A DNA stretch of 64,000 nucleotides from Paraburkholderia bannensis NBRC 103871 (GTDB lineage: Bacteria; Pseudomonadota; Gammaproteobacteria; Burkholderiales; Burkholderiaceae): the NCBI RefSeq assembly GCF_000685015.1, contig NZ_BAYA01000029.1, positions 47,820 to 111,819 of the forward strand. Direction: 5' to 3'. Position numbers and translations under genes: made by a program. Below are positions 62,772 to 64,000 of the stretch, in pieces (the first letter of the stretch is position 1; every line of letters begins with the position of its first letter). The notes under the pieces are model-generated. The model searched no databases. It was not told the DNA's origin and saw nothing but the letters and a program-made list of their open reading frames with translations.

Positions 62772-64000
62772 TCAACCGGTGAGATCTTCCTCCAGCCGCT
62801 GGAAGACGCGCTGCGTCGCGCCGCGCGCGTGCAGCGCGAACAGCAGCAGCGAACGTCCCGTGACCTGGTAGATCTCGCCCGCTTCGAAGTCCGGTAGTTC
62901 GTCGCGCACCGGCATGTTGGTGTCGATCAGGCAGCTCCATTGATCGTTGCCCGGCACCGAGGGCAGCGTGAATTCCACCATGTCGTGATACGCGTTGAGC
63001 ACGATCAGCATGGTGGCGTCCGAGGCGAGGCGCATGATCCCGCTGGTCTGCGACCGGCCATCGATCAGCATACCGAAGCATCGCATCTGCGCATCGCCCC
63101 ATTGCTCGCCTGTGAGCGGCACGCCTGCGGGCGAGAGCCATTCGACGTCGGTGACATCGAGCGTCGCGTTGTGCTCGCCGGTGAGAAAGCGATTGCGCCG
63201 CAGCACCGGCAGCGCATGGCGCAGCGTCGTGAGCTTGCGCACGAAATCGGCGAGCGCATGTCCGTCTTCGTCGATGCCGTTCCAGTCGACCCAACTGATC
63301 TCGTTGTCCTGGCAATATGCATTGTTGTTGCCGCGCTGCGTGCGCCCGAACTCGTCGCCCGCGAGCAGCATCGGCGTGCCTTGCGCGAGCAGCAGCGTGG
63401 CGAGGAAGTTGCGTTTCTGGCGCTCGCGCAGGGCGCGAATATCGGCGTCGTCGGTCGGCCCCTCGACGCCGCAGTTCCACGAGAGATTGTCCGAGTGGCC
63501 GTCGCGGTTTTCCTCGCCGTTGGCTTCGTTGTGGCGCTCGTTGTACGAGACCAGATCCTGCAACGTGAAGCCGTCGTGCGCGGTGACGAAGTTCACGCTC
63601 GACCACGGGCGGCGGCCGCGCCGGTTGAACTGGTCGCCGGACGCGGCCAGCCGCGTGGCGAGGTCGGCGGCCTTGCCTTCGTCGCCCTTCCACCAGCCGC
63701 GCACGGTGTCGCGAAAGCGGTCGTTCCATTCGGCCCAGCCCGGCGGGAAGCCGCCCACCTGGTAGCCGCCGGGGCCGCAGTCCCAGGGCTCCGCGATCAG
63801 CTTGACGCTCGCGAGAATCGGATCCTGGCGGCAACTGTCGAGAAAGCCGCCGCCTTCGTCGAAGCCATAGGGCTCGCGCCCGAGGATCGTCGCGAGATCA
63901 AAGCGGAAACCGTCGACGCCCATTTCCAGCACCCAGTAACGCAGGCTGTCCGTCACCATTTGCAGCACGCGCGGATGCGAGAGATTGAGCGTGTTGCCGG
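62772..64000 (-). CDS. glgX: Glycogen debranching enzyme GlgX, C-terminal part (truncated by window)
   Basis: The open frame continues to the window end, so the N-terminal part is missing; 409 codons lie here. Recognised motifs are NTLNLSHPRVLQ at the edge, the nucleophile Asp in GVDGFRFDLA, the acid Glu in LIAEPWDCGPGGYQVG, the transition-state Asp in VTAHDGFTLQD and LLAGDEFGRTQRGNNNAYCQ. It hydrolyses alpha-1,6 branches of glycogen limit dextrins. The C-terminal end is present. Its upstream neighbours and promoter lie outside the window. Confidence 0.94.
   Translation of the reverse strand, partial: GNTLNLSHPRVLQMVTDSLRYWVLEMGVDGFRFDLATILGREPYGFDEGGGFLDSCRQDPILASVKLIAEPWDCGPGGYQVGGFPPGWAEWNDRFRDTVRGWWKGDEGKAADLATRLAASGDQFNRRGRRPWSSVNFVTAHDGFTLQDLVSYNERHNEANGEENRDGHSDNLSWNCGVEGPTDDADIRALRERQKRNFLATLLLAQGTPMLLAGDEFGRTQRGNNNAYCQDNEISWVDWNGIDEDGHALADFVRKLTTLRHALPVLRRNRFLTGEHNATLDVTDVEWLSPAGVPLTGEQWGDAQMRCFGMLIDGRSQTSGIMRLASDATMLIVLNAYHDMVEFTLPSVPGNDQWSCLIDTNMPVRDELPDFEAGEIYQVTGRSLLLFALHARGATQRVFQRLEEDLTG

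Noticed and set aside
1..64000. CRISPR arrays, tRNA or rRNA genes, insertion sequences, prophage
   Set aside because: No regularly spaced repeats with unique spacers, no cloverleaf-like sequence, and no transposase, integrase or phage structural gene was seen.

Overview
The window is a 64 kb stretch of GC-rich DNA, about 65% by eye, with dense coding in E. coli-like families. The gene content suggests a Burkholderia sensu lato chromosome (Paraburkholderia or Caballeronia-like; inferred from gene families and codon bias, not from a marker gene). It carries hydroxamate siderophore uptake genes, motAB, a bacteriophytochrome with heme oxygenase, many LysR and AraC regulators, and a hydroxyquinol pathway. 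I saw no rRNA, tRNA, CRISPR array, insertion sequence or prophage. The 3' end cuts a glgX gene.

Layout. 0-2 kb: an HD hydrolase divergent from a GlxA-type regulator. 2-6 kb: signalling module A, made of a multi-pass sensor kinase with a CqsS/LqsS-like core, a divergent hotdog thioesterase and a response regulator with an unusual receiver, closed by an intrinsic terminator. 6-8.5 kb: a chemoreceptor and a small P-loop ATPase. 8.5-13.3 kb: LysR regulator, M20 peptidase, MFS transporter and an FRG protein. 13.5-17 kb: a polyamine set with homospermidine synthase, a glutathionylspermidine-synthase-like ATP-grasp ligase and a YgiB-like protein. 17-20.7 kb: a PAS-GGDEF-EAL protein, YciI, NudK and a DeoR-type regulator. 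20.7-28 kb: an aromatic catabolic cluster with an outer-membrane protein of the phenol-pathway MetA type, a LysR regulator, hydroxyquinol dioxygenase, a Dabb protein, maleylacetate reductase, a FAD hydroxylase and an alpha/beta hydrolase. 28-30 kb: small accessory genes. 30-40 kb: a siderophore region with a TonB receptor, fhuC-D-B-like importer genes, a cyclic-peptide-type exporter and two AraC paralogues with Fur-box-like and shared dyad motifs. 40-44 kb: a dicarboxylate symporter, a 1.1 kb gap with an orphan terminator, and a Rieske oxygenase. 44-49 kb: signalling module B, made of a KAS III enzyme, a hybrid kinase holding a full phosphorelay, and a convergent receiver-kinase protein. 49-52 kb: PRC-barrel protein, a small hydrophilic protein and motAB. 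53-62 kb: diguanylate cyclase, heme oxygenase, sensor kinase, MazG-like protein, a membrane protein, a phytochrome response regulator and the bacteriophytochrome kinase. 62-64 kb: glycosyltransferase-like protein and partial glgX.

The most interesting content is the pair of signalling modules. Both kinases have a core resembling the CqsS/LqsS/PhcS quorum-sensing kinases. Both lie beside an acyl-thioester enzyme (thioesterase in A, KAS III in B) and an atypical response regulator. No CqsA/LqsA-type aminotransferase or PhcB-type methyltransferase is visible in the window, so I infer that these could be fatty-acid-derived signal systems with a different synthase. Family assignments come from motif recognition and memory only; no search was run.
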